Source: Neisseria subflava
GTDB lineage: Bacteria > Pseudomonadota > Gammaproteobacteria > Burkholderiales > Neisseriaceae
Reading direction: 5' to 3'
Length of the DNA stretch: 64,000 nt
NCBI RefSeq assembly: GCF_024205705.1
Contig: NZ_CP073115.1
Coordinates: 1,054,001-1,118,000, forward strand
Made by a program: the position numbers and the translations under genes. Shown one piece after another: positions 54,954 through 63,992 of this stretch (position 1 is its first letter; each line of letters begins with the position of its first letter). Below the pieces are notes generated by a model, which made no database searches, was not told the origin of the DNA, and saw nothing but the letters and a program-made list of their open reading frames with translations.

Positions 54954-57625
54954 TATTGAGCCCCTTCATTTTCAGTCCATTCAAGGTATAAATCCATTGA
55001 CTCCACTCCAGCGAAATATAGAGTTCTCTTACGTTCGGAAGAGTGTTTCTGTATGTCGATTTTTACTTTTTCAGGTTTATCTGTAAACGCCATGATGGTT
55101 TTCCCCTCCATATTGGTTATACCTTTAAGTTTTTCGTTATTTTCTGTCGTCAATTCATATGGCAAATTTGTAATAGGAAGGCCTGTTTTTTCATCATAGA
55201 TAATGTATCCGCCACTATAATTTTGTTTAAAATCAGATATCTTATGTTTTATTCCGTTGGCCCCACTCACCACCATCGGCGCCCTCACCCGCACCACCTT
55301 CGGACTTCCGATCTCCACTTCCCCATTACTTAACTTGATATACGCCCCTTTGCAGGTAATCAGAATCTCTTCCTTCGCCGCAATGGTGACTTTCCCTGCG
55401 CTGCTGGTTAACGTTGCGTCCTTTAAGGCATTCAGCTGCAATTCGTCATTCTGTGCCTGTACTTCCACTTTACCCTGATTGGCCTGTACCTTGATGCCGC
55501 TGCTTTGCGCAAACAGGTTCAGACTCTCTGCCGCATGGGCGGTCAGGCTTTGTCCGGCGCTGATGTCGGTATGGCTGCCGCTGACGAGGTGGATGTTTTC
55601 ATTGGCGGTGTGCAGTTGGCTTTGCTCTGTCGCGGTGGCGATGCCGGCCGGGGCGGTTTGGATCAAACCTGCCTCTTTCAGGTCTTTAAGGGCGTCTTTC
55701 AGACGGCCCCTTTGGGTTTCTTCATCGGTGTTGTGGTTGTTGGCGGTTTGGGCGGCTTTGTTCAGGCTTTTGGCCAGGGAGAGTGCCTGTTCGATCTGTG
55801 CGATGGCATCGTCCATATCCAACACTTTGCCGTTGGCATCCTGGTTTTGTGCGCTGACGAGTATGCCCTTACCTGCCCGTACGGCCCCCCAACCGTCGGT
55901 TCTGAGTTCGAAGCCTTCGCCGTTCTCTCCGCGTTTGTTGCGGGTTGAGTCGACGATATGGCCGAGGTTGAGTTGGGATTTCTGATAGTCGGTGGCAAGT
56001 TTGATGTGTTCCTGTCCCTGCAGGTCTTCCATCCTCAGTTTGTTGTTCGCCCAGGTACGGATGACGTTTCTTGTGTTCCAATCGGCAGGGATATGGTCGG
56101 TATGGGCACTGTCGTGCATGACACCGGAGATATACGGACGGTCGGGATTACCTTGTACGAAGGACAGCATCACTTCGGTGCCTTCGTGTAAGGGGAAGTG
56201 AATGCCGTATTCGGGACCGGCATAGGGTTTAGCCAGTCGGACGGGACGGCTTTCCCCGCCGGGACTCCATTCGTCCAGGTCAAACGGGAGTTTGACGCGG
56301 TAGCGGCCCATATCGTCGATATAGGCATAGGTGCAGTTTTCTGCCGCAGTTACCCGTGCCGGTAAGGTACCGTCGATATGCGGACGCGGGGTGATGCGTT
56401 CAGGACGGTAGGCGAGTTGGGCGGGGATGGCGGTAAAGGTATGGCTGTAGGCGGTATCGCGGCTGCCGCTGTGCTCCATGGAAAGTACCAGCCAGCCGTC
56501 GGGGGCTTCGGGGAAGGAGACATCGGTTTGGAACACCTTCATCGGCGTCATGGAGACGACGTTGCCGCTGCCGGCTGCGACGGTTTGGCGGCAGAGGTTG
56601 GCTTCGTTCAACAGGGTCGTCTGAACTTGGGCTTCGTCGGTTGTTTTAGGATGAAGACCCCAATGCTGTTGTTTGCCCAATAAAACGGTATTGTCGGCTG
56701 ATTCTTCCGACTGTTTGTTGTCGGTTTCGGCAAATAGGTCGGTATCGGCACTGCGGTAGTTGTAGTCGGCCGTGCGTATGCCTTCGACAATGGGGTTGTG
56801 GCGGATGCTTAAGTTAAAGAGTGCTTCGGTACCGACACTCTCCAATCCGGCATGGGGTCGGTAGGATACGGGTAAGCCTTGGCTGCGTAAGTAATGTTCG
56901 GGACTGTCGCCGAAGACGACTACGTCGCCATGTTGTTCATGCTGTTCGAAGGCATACCAAATACCCTCTTCTTCACACAGACGGTTGATAAAGTCGAAGT
57001 CGCTTTCGAGATACTGGGTCACATACTCGCGTACGGCGTAGTTGCGGCTCTTTTGGAAACGGTAGTCGACGCCGGAGAAACCGTGGTGTTTGAAGACGGC
57101 GGCAACGATGTCGGGGACGGTTTGGTGTTGGAACAACCGGGAGGTTTGGAAATGCTTTAAAGCCGCGAAACGCGGCTCTAAAACAAAGCGGTAAACGGTT
57201 TCATCCTTGGATACCGACAACTTCTCGCATGAGGTGATAATGCCCTGCCATTGCTTTGCCGGGGAGTCGTCTAAAGCAGACCCGAATGCCCCGGCCACTT
57301 CCGACAGTAAACCTTCTTGCGGACGAATCTCAAACGCTGCGCGCTGGTTGAGGTAGGAAGAGAGAGGCAGTGAGGAATCGGTCGAGGTAGCGGTGATTTC
57401 GACACGGTAAGCGGTATTGACCGCTTCGGATGCGCTGAAGGAACGGACTGAAAGTGACGGAGAGAAACGGGCGAAGGTAAGGTGGTAGGATTGGCGGGCG
57501 GTCATAAGGGTAATTCCGACTGACGATGAACCCTGTATGGTAACGGGGATAATGCCGATGGTAAAGCGAATGGGATGAATGGGGAAAAGGCTGCCTGAAC
57601 GGTTGAATAAGAGATAAAGAGACAT
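54953..57625 (-). CDS. vgrG: T6SS spike protein VgrG1 with C-terminal extension
   Basis: An 890-residue spike tip protein (TssI). The N-terminal gp27-like domain spans about 1-440, a gp5-like OB fold lies around 450-520 (PEYGIHFPLHEGTEVML), DUF2345 is at about 600-785, and a variable extension of about 100 residues is at 790-890. The extension looks like a transthyretin/carboxypeptidase-regulatory-like beta domain (GLPITNLPYEL) and should carry the nuclease effector. The coding G tract has six G (complement at 55885-55890), keeping the frame open. It is almost identical to vgrG2 up to residue 785. Confidence 0.92.
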   Translation of the reverse strand: MSLYLLFNRSGSLFPIHPIRFTIGIIPVTIQGSSSVGITLMTARQSYHLTFARFSPSLSVRSFSASEAVNTAYRVEITATSTDSSLPLSSYLNQRAAFEIRPQEGLLSEVAGAFGSALDDSPAKQWQGIITSCEKLSVSKDETVYRFVLEPRFAALKHFQTSRLFQHQTVPDIVAAVFKHHGFSGVDYRFQKSRNYAVREYVTQYLESDFDFINRLCEEEGIWYAFEQHEQHGDVVVFGDSPEHYLRSQGLPVSYRPHAGLESVGTEALFNLSIRHNPIVEGIRTADYNYRSADTDLFAETDNKQSEESADNTVLLGKQQHWGLHPKTTDEAQVQTTLLNEANLCRQTVAAGSGNVVSMTPMKVFQTDVSFPEAPDGWLVLSMEHSGSRDTAYSHTFTAIPAQLAYRPERITPRPHIDGTLPARVTAAENCTYAYIDDMGRYRVKLPFDLDEWSPGGESRPVRLAKPYAGPEYGIHFPLHEGTEVMLSFVQGNPDRPYISGVMHDSAHTDHIPADWNTRNVIRTWANNKLRMEDLQGQEHIKLATDYQKSQLNLGHIVDSTRNKRGENGEGFELRTDGWGAVRAGKGILVSAQNQDANGKVLDMDDAIAQIEQALSLAKSLNKAAQTANNHNTDEETQRGRLKDALKDLKEAGLIQTAPAGIATATEQSQLHTANENIHLVSGSHTDISAGQSLTAHAAESLNLFAQSSGIKVQANQGKVEVQAQNDELQLNALKDATLTSSAGKVTIAAKEEILITCKGAYIKLSNGEVEIGSPKVVRVRAPMVVSGANGIKHKISDFKQNYSGGYIIYDEKTGLPITNLPYELTTENNEKLKGITNMEGKTIMAFTDKPEKVKIDIQKHSSERKRTLYFAGVESMDLYLEWTENEGAQ

Positions 57626-57722
57626 TTATCCCCGCCCTATTCCACCATTCAGGGGAAAAATGGTAAATTAAGCAGTCACATTTCTCTTAAAAACCATTGA
57701 TTTTATACTAAAAATTGGAGTA
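55262..57722 (-). repeat. vgrG homology block, copy 1
   Basis: About 2.46 kb nearly identical to 61541-63992. It covers vgrG codons 1 to about 785 plus about 97 bases upstream. Identity ends abruptly at both ends: at the C-terminal extension and in the promoter region. Confidence 0.9.
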
Positions 57723-57750
57723 TTATACGGAATCTTTTAAGATTGACTAA
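57722..57750 (-). promoter_or_regulatory. Candidate promoter for vgrG1
   Basis: On the minus strand TTAGTC and TATAAT are 17 bases apart, about 97 bases before the vgrG1 ATG, exactly at the border of the shared block. The region before vgrG2 lacks this -10 in the visible sequence. Confidence 0.45.
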
Positions 57751-57803
57751 TAGTTAACAAACAGGAATAAACAACGGCGATTGTTAGGTATAGGGAAAAA
57801 CTA

Positions 57804-58063
57804 CATAATTTATATTATGTTAAATTTATAATGCTAGTATTTTAGCCTGCTAAATTCTGTTTATAACGTAATACAATCACTTACATAATTCAAAAACAAA
57901 AAGGCCGTCTGAAAGATTTTTCAGACGGCCTTTTATCAATTACCCCAGCTTTTTCTCAATAAATCCCTTGTTGTTAAAGTCTCCGATTATTTCAATAAGT
58001 AATTTGTCCAAGACTTTATTCATGGATTGCTTCGGTGTTATTTTTTAGACCCACCTGCCGACA
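57804..58063 (-). repeat. Effector-cassette tail repeat, copy B
   Basis: The second copy of the 260-base tail, covering the last codons of the Rhs remnant and the following region up to the vgrG1 promoter. See copy A for shared elements. Confidence 0.8.
57901..57934 (-). terminator. DUS-pair terminator in tail repeat B
   Basis: AAGGCCGTCTGAAA and TTTTCAGACGGCCTT ending the second cassette. Confidence 0.85.
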
Positions 58064-59161
58064 AACAATTTTGCCTTCCTCATCGGTCATCTCGCGTGGG
58101 ATGCCGATTTGATCGTTGTGATAGTACAGGATCTCTCGTGCCTTATCAGAGCCATTGTAGGTGATGATTTGGGCAAGGGGTTCATAGTTTCGGTCTTCGG
58201 TGTAAACGTAGGTGTAGGTTCGGTCTTTGCGGTACTCCTGTAACAGGCGACTGCCGTCCCATAGGTATTGGATTTCGCTGCCGTCTGGATGGACTTTGGC
58301 TATGCGGCGGCCCATTGGGTCGTAGCGGTAGCGATATAAGACAGCGTTTTGTCCGGGGCGATGGATTTCGGCTTCGGTCAGTTGGTTATCGGCATTATAA
58401 CGGTAATGTTGGATTTCGCCGTTATTGTGTTGTTTCTCGATAAGGTTGCCCAACGGATCGTAGCTGTAATTGATGCCTTTGTATTGGGTAAGGCGGTTGC
58501 CGCTGATTCTGCTTCCATCGGTAAGGTTATGTGCAGGGTCGTAGCGGTAGTGCTCGTCCGCGCTTTGGATAATTCTGCCCAGTGCGTCATAGGTGTAATC
58601 CCTGTTACCGTTGGTTTGGTCATCGGTACGGATGAGGTTGCCAATAGTGTCGTATTGGTAACTGCGGCCGATAAGGACGGCAGGGTCTGCTTTGTTGTGA
58701 CCGTTCGATTGGGCGATTTGTTGTTTAAGACGGCCTAATGGGTCAAGTTGAAATTGGGTATTCAGCTTGCCGATACTCCGCTCGACCGGGCGATGCAGAG
58801 CATCACGCTCGATGTCGGTAAGGGTGGTGCCGTCTAGGTTGACGTGGTGTAAGTGCCCGCTGCCGTAATACAGGCGGTTTAAAATTTCACCTGTAGGCAG
58901 GATGGTTTGGATGCGGTTGCCCAATACGTCGTAACGGTGTTCGGTAATCTGTGCGGCGACATCTTTGGATTGTGAACGGCTGGTACCGGACGCAATGGGG
59001 CTGTCCAAGTGGATGAGCTGTTCTTTAACCAGTCTGTTGTGTTCATAACTAAAACGAAGTTCACTATGGGCATTATGTGTTTGGATCAGACGGTTAAGTT
59101 TGTCGTAGCGGTAGTGGGTGCTCAGGATTTCTCCGCCCTCTAAATGGCTGTCTTTTAACAA
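58016..59161 (-). pseudogene. Truncated Rhs/YD-repeat remnant
   Basis: An open frame of 381 codons starting at a TTG directly after the membrane protein gene. It has at least seven YD repeats (YRYDKLNRL, YDVLGNR, YDTIGNLI, YDALGRII, YDPLGNLI and others), typical of the C-terminal part of the Rhs shell. It reaches the motif IGIPREMTDEEGKIV and then ends within 20 residues. The signal or PAAR N-terminus, most of the shell and the toxin tip after DPxGL are all missing. It is best read as a leftover of a recombined rhs gene, not a working toxin. Confidence 0.8.
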
Positions 59162-59162
59162 A

Positions 59163-59876
59163 CTATTTCTTATCAGACATTTTAATTAATCTATATTTAA
59201 CCCACACCCAAAAATAACAAAATTCAGTATATAATAATAAAACAGAAAAGATTATCATTCCTGAAGTCATAAAATATTCTGCTTTAGCACCACTTCGCAA
59301 CGAAAATCCATAAAACATAAAACTTATGCCTACAATAAATGGAGTATATATGAATAATTGCAATTTACTTAATGGCCAAAATACCGAGTCAGGGGCAAAA
59401 AAAATTGTTGATCCACTTTTTTTATATTTTAAACTATTATCAATAAGCTGTTTACAATCTAACTGAATAACATATAAAAATGCCAGAAAAAACATTATGG
59501 CTAAACCATATAGATAATAGTTAAACAATTCTGTCCCTTTAAGATACGCACTTATAATATAAGGAATAGAGAAAAAATGTATGAATATACCTATATTTAA
59601 AAAAACAGACTGAAAAAACATTTGGCTAAGTGGGTTAGAAGATAATAGTTTCCTAATATAATAGAATATTAACAAATAAACAAATATTAATATTGTTAAT
59701 AACAAACCAGCTATTGCTTGTTTTCCTACTCCCCAATCACTCGGAGATAAAACACTCACACCAAGTTCTTGCAGGACAAATGCGAATAAACCCATTTTAA
59801 TCAAGTAGAACCGTCCAAGGTCCCTCAGAGGACGGTAATCTGCTTTTAGGAGTGAAAAATCATGTCGTTCTTTCAT
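59163..59876 (-). CDS. Six-helix membrane protein, likely immunity to the 474-aa effector
   Basis: A 237-residue polytopic protein with about six hydrophobic helices (about 20-43, 54-74, 86-112, 117-141, 174-195 and 203-226). There is no known domain that I recognise. It starts four bases after the stop codon of the 474-residue protein gene, so the two are translated together. Pore-forming T6SS effectors are usually neutralised by inner-membrane immunity proteins, which fits this pair. The gene is strongly AT-rich compared with the housekeeping part, a sign of transfer. The role is inferred from position and topology. Confidence 0.6.
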   Translation of the reverse strand: MKERHDFSLLKADYRPLRDLGRFYLIKMGLFAFVLQELGVSVLSPSDWGVGKQAIAGLLLTILIFVYLLIFYYIRKLLSSNPLSQMFFQSVFLNIGIFIHFFSIPYIISAYLKGTELFNYYLYGLAIMFFLAFLYVIQLDCKQLIDNSLKYKKSGSTIFFAPDSVFWPLSKLQLFIYTPFIVGISFMFYGFSLRSGAKAEYFMTSGMIIFSVLLLYTEFCYFWVWVKYRLIKMSDKK

Positions 59877-59880
59877 TTTT

Positions 59881-61305
59881 TTAAGATCCCCAAATTTTAT
59901 CTTTTAATTTGCTACTCTGGTCGGCTACAAAATAGCCCACTCCCATAACTACTGCAAGGCCGATAAGAAGTACTGCTGCAGCCGGAAGAGTAAACCCAAA
60001 TATAGCCATAAATGTCATTGTCGCAGCCAATGCAATATTTGATAAAGCAACGCCAACACCCGCGGCAAAAATACTAATTCCAACCCTGCCTAACAACTCT
60101 CCAACTTCTCGACTGCCTTTTTCATCAACCATTACTGCATTATAGTCTCCAAAAAAATCAATGACTAAACCGACTGCCGCTAGCCCTCTTATCTGCTTTG
60201 CTGTATTAACAACTGCTTCCCCTGCTTTTTTAGCCCCTGCCTGTAACATAACTCGTTTAGGTTTAGGTTTAGGTTTAGGTTTAGGGTTACTTTTTTTAGA
60301 TCCTGGTTTGCGTATATGTATACCACCAGCCATACCTTTCATTTTCTCATGCGCTAAACCTGCGTAGAAAAAATCAAAAGGAGCAGGGGGCGGGGTCCCT
60401 TTAAATGAAATTCCTACAAATCCACGTATCCACTTTATCTGTATCTTATGAGCTAATGCTTGTTTCCAATGGAAATTAGTTATGACAAAGCCAGCCCCAT
60501 TTAATACAGAAGCATATTCAGGAGTTCCATAGGAGGCAACCACTCTAACCAATTCATCAAAATCCTCCTCATTAAGCCAGCCTTTCATTTGAGCTACGGT
60601 CATTTCTTGCTGATTAAAAACATCTTTCCAAGATACTCTTCCAGTTTTATTTGGCTTATATAATAATACTACAGCGTATTCTTTCGCAGGTACTGTGCAT
60701 ACACCGGCAAAATGTTTACTGACACTTTGAGTAGAGTAAGGCGGTGTCAACGTGCTCTGATTATTAAATTGGGGTAAACTATTCAGCCATCGTTGCGAAT
60801 TTCCATTGTGTTGCTGAACTACTTGGGCTAGTGGAGTTTGGCTACCAACTTCACTAAATCCGATATAGATAGGTTCAATCCATAATGCAGCTTCTCTTCC
60901 ATAATTTTTAGAATCTAACAATTTTGGAGTATATCTGCCGACAACTTTTCCGTTAACTTTTGCGATAAATGTTGCCGCAAAAAATCTACTGACCTGTACT
61001 CGATACGATACTCCTGATTTAACTGTAAATTTTTCTGAAATTAGCTTTTTAGTCTGAGGATCATATACCCCAAAGTACCTAACATCCTTTGAGTACAAGG
61101 GTAACTTTTCAATTTCTATCGCTACTTCTTTAGTACTTTTAAGGTTGAAATTAAAAACAACCTCCCTGACAGAGCCCAACACTATCTTGTAGTCGCATCC
61201 TGGTGTGACATTCTTTATAGGTTGCCCTGGAATATAAATACAACGAGTTTCCTTCATCTGTTCAAGGGGATTTTTCTTTACTGATGTGTTACTCATACCG
61301 GCCAT
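59881..61305 (-). CDS. Putative T6SS effector with Lys-Pro repeat and C-terminal hydrophobic helices
   Basis: A 474-residue protein that I do not recognise. Residues 1-330 form a soluble, probably beta-rich region (YIPGQPIKNVTPGCDYK; later WKDVFNQQEMTVAQMKGWLNEEDF). A proline-lysine repeat PKPKPKPKPK is at 341-350. Glycine-rich hydrophobic helices follow at about 408-435 and 436-461, with a short charged tail. This order suggests delivery by VgrG2 and pore formation by the C-terminus. The ATG lies one base after the vgrG2 stop codon; an ATG three codons later is possible. AT-rich. Function is inferred from context. Confidence 0.6.
   Translation of the reverse strand: MAGMSNTSVKKNPLEQMKETRCIYIPGQPIKNVTPGCDYKIVLGSVREVVFNFNLKSTKEVAIEIEKLPLYSKDVRYFGVYDPQTKKLISEKFTVKSGVSYRVQVSRFFAATFIAKVNGKVVGRYTPKLLDSKNYGREAALWIEPIYIGFSEVGSQTPLAQVVQQHNGNSQRWLNSLPQFNNQSTLTPPYSTQSVSKHFAGVCTVPAKEYAVVLLYKPNKTGRVSWKDVFNQQEMTVAQMKGWLNEEDFDELVRVVASYGTPEYASVLNGAGFVITNFHWKQALAHKIQIKWIRGFVGISFKGTPPPAPFDFFYAGLAHEKMKGMAGGIHIRKPGSKKSNPKPKPKPKPKRVMLQAGAKKAGEAVVNTAKQIRGLAAVGLVIDFFGDYNAVMVDEKGSREVGELLGRVGISIFAAGVGVALSNIALAATMTFMAIFGFTLPAAAVLLIGLAVVMGVGYFVADQSSKLKDKIWGS
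60256..60285 (-). repeat. Five tandem TTTAGG hexamers encoding Lys-Pro
   Basis: Five exact copies of TTTAGG on the plus strand (CCTAAA on the coding strand). Each unit encodes Pro-Lys, so copy-number changes stay in frame and would only vary the linker length of the effector. Confidence 0.92.
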
Positions 61306-61306
61306 T

Positions 61307-63894
61307 TTATTTATCCTCCCTTTTAGGTTGAGTTAATGTTAATAGATTGAAATTGAGATTTTCTAATTTTCCTTTACCTAATTGATCCAAACTAATAGTA
61401 TGCTTTTCACCTTGTTTAGATAAAAGTGAAATGGGCTCTCCATCAGGAACATTTCCATATACATCTATATATTCTAAATTGAGTTCTCCTTTAATATTTT
61501 CATTATTAAACATTTCATATACTCCTTGGGGCCCATTCACCACCAACGGCGCCCTCACCCGCACCACCTTCGGACTTCCGATCTCCACTTCCCCATTACT
61601 TAACTTGATATACGCCCCTTTGCAGGTAATCAGAATCTCTTCCTTCGCCGCAATGGTGACTTTCCCTGCGCTGCTGGTTAACGTTGCGTCCTTTAAGGCA
61701 TTCAGCTGCAATTCGTCATTCTGTGCCTGTACTTCCACTTTACCCTGATTGGCCTGTACCTTGATGCCGCTGCTTTGCGCAAACAGGTTCAGACTCTCTG
61801 CCGCATGGGCGGTCAGGCTTTGTCCGGCGCTGATGTCGGTATGGCTGCCGCTGACGAGGTGGATGTTTTCATTGGCGGTGTGCAGTTGGCTTTGCTCTGT
61901 CGCGGTGGCGATGCCGGCCGGGGCGGTTTGGATCAAACCTGCCTCTTTCAGGTCTTTAAGGGCGTCTTTCAGACGGCCCCTTTGGGTTTCTTCATCGGTG
62001 TTGTGGTTGTTGGCGGTTTGGGCGGCTTTGTTCAGGCTTTTGGCCAGGGAGAGTGCCTGTTCGATCTGTGCGATGGCATCGTCCATATCCAACACTTTGC
62101 CGTTGGCATCCTGGTTTTGTGCACTGACGAGTATGCCCTTACCTGCCCGTACGGCCCCCAACCGTCGGTTCTGAGTTCGAAGCCTTCGCCGTTCTCTCCG
62201 CGTTTGTTGCGGGTTGAGTCGACGATATGGCCGAGGTTGAGTTGGGATTTCTGATAGTCGGTGGCAAGTTTGATGTGTTCCTGTCCCTGCAGGTCTTCCA
62301 TCCTCAGTTTGTTGTTCGCCCAGGTACGGATGACGTTTCTTGTGTTCCAATCGGCAGGGATATGGTCGGTATGGGCGCTGTCGTGCATGACGCCGGAGAT
62401 ATACGGACGGTCGGGATTACCCTGTACGAAGGACAGCATCACTTCGGTGCCTTCGTGTAAGGGGAAGTGGATACCGTATTCGGGACCGGCATAGGGTTTG
62501 GCCAATCGGACGGGACGGCTTTCCCCGCCGGGACTCCATTCGTCCAGGTCAAACGGGAGTTTGACGCGGTAGCGGCCCATATCGTCGATATAGGCGTAGG
62601 TGCAGTTCTCTGCCGCAGTTACCCGTGCCGGTAAGGTACCGTCGATATGCGGACGCGGGGTGATGCGTTCAGGACGGTAGGCGAGTTGGGCGGGGATGGC
62701 GGTAAAGGTATGGCTGTAGGCGGTATCGCGGCTGCCGCTGTGCTCCATGGAAAGTACCAGCCAGCCGTCGGGGGCTTCGGGGAAGGAGACATCGGTTTGG
62801 AACACCTTCATCGGCGTCATGGAGACGACGTTGCCGCTGCCGGCTGCAACGGTTTGGCGGCAGAGGTTGGCTTCATTCAACAGGGTCGTCTGAACTTGGG
62901 CTTCGTCGGTTGTTTTAGGATGAAGGCCCCAGTGCTGCTGTTTGCCCAATAAGACGGTATTGTCGGCAGATTCTTCGGACTGTTTGTTGTCGGTTTCGGC
63001 AAAGAGGTTGGTATCGGCACTGCGATAGTTGTAGTCGGCCGTACGTATGCCTTCGACGATGGGGTTGTGGCGGATGCTTAAGTTAAAGAGTGCTTCGGTA
63101 CCGACACTCTCCAATCCGGCATGGGGTCGGTAGGATACGGGTAAGCCTTGGCTGCGTAAGTAATGTTCGGGACTGTCGCCGAAGACGACTACGTCGCCAT
63201 GTTGTTCATGCTGTTCGAAGGCATACCAAATACCCTCTTCTTCACACAGACGGTTGATAAAGTCGAAGTCGCTTTCGAGATACTGGGTCACATACTCGCG
63301 TACGGCGTAGTTGCGGCTCTTTTGGAAACGGTAGTCGACACCGGAGAAACCGTGGTGTTTGAAGACGGCGGCAACGATGTCGGGGACGGTTTGGTGTTGG
63401 AACAGCCGGGAAGTTTGGAAATGTTTTAAAGCCGCAAAGCGCGGCTCTAAAACAAAGCGGTAAACGGTTTCATCCTTAGATACGGACAACTTCTCGCATG
63501 AGGTGATAATGCCCTGCCATTGCTTCGCCGGGGGATCGTCTGAAGCAGACCCGAATACCCCGGCCACTTCCGACAGTAAACCTTCTTGCGGACGAATCTC
63601 AAATGCTGCGCGCTGGTTGAGGTAGGAAGAGAGAGGCAGTGAGGAATCGGTCGAGGTAGCGGTGATTTCGACACGGTAGGCGGTATTGACCGCTTCGGAT
63701 GCGCTGAAGGAGCGGACTGAAAGTGAAGGAGAGAAACGGGCGAAGGTAAGGTGGTAGGATTGGCGGGCGGTCATAAGGGTAATTCCGACTGACGATGAAC
63801 CCTGTATGGTAACGGGGATAATGCCGATGGTAAAGCGAATGGGATGAATGGGGAAAAGGCTGCCTGAACGGTTGAATAAGAGATAAAGAGACAT
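61307..63894 (-). pseudogene. vgrG: VgrG2 with frameshift in a G tract
   Basis: The reading frame from 63894 matches VgrG1 to about residue 578, then shifts and stops at 62032 after 620 codons. The rest of the gene (DUF2345 and a different C-terminal extension, about 785-862) is open in another frame to 61307. The cause is one missing base in a G tract: five G here (complement 62155-62159) against six in vgrG1. Restored length would be about 862 residues. The extension differs fully from VgrG1 after VRVRAP and is followed by the 474-residue effector gene. It may be an OFF phase, decay or a sequencing error. Confidence 0.85.
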
Positions 63895-63992
63895 TTATCC
63901 CCGCCCTATTCCACCATTCAGGGGAAAAATGGTAAATTAAGCAGTCACATTTCTCTTAAAAACCATTGATTTTATACTAAAAATTGGAGTAC
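61541..63992 (-). repeat. vgrG homology block, copy 2
   Basis: The second copy of the 2.46-kb block, differing from copy 1 by scattered substitutions and the single G deletion. At the right end identity stops near 63992, shortly before the window edge. Confidence 0.9.

Noticed and set aside
55505..55948. Plus-strand frame opposite vgrG, repeated opposite vgrG2
   Set aside because: Its duplication is explained by the vgrG duplication and it has no start signals.
57940..58023. 27-codon frame starting over the Rhs remnant stop codon (MNKVLDKLL...)
   Set aside because: It has no clear ribosome site, and tail copy A has CTG in place of the ATG. It is more likely a remnant of an older gene.
58349..58738. 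129-codon plus-strand frame opposite the Rhs remnant
   Set aside because: It is an antisense shadow of the repetitive YD-repeat sequence and lacks a ribosome site.
60256..60285. TTTAGG repeats resembling telomere DNA
   Set aside because: The hexamers lie inside an intact reading frame and encode Pro-Lys; nothing suggests a chromosome end.
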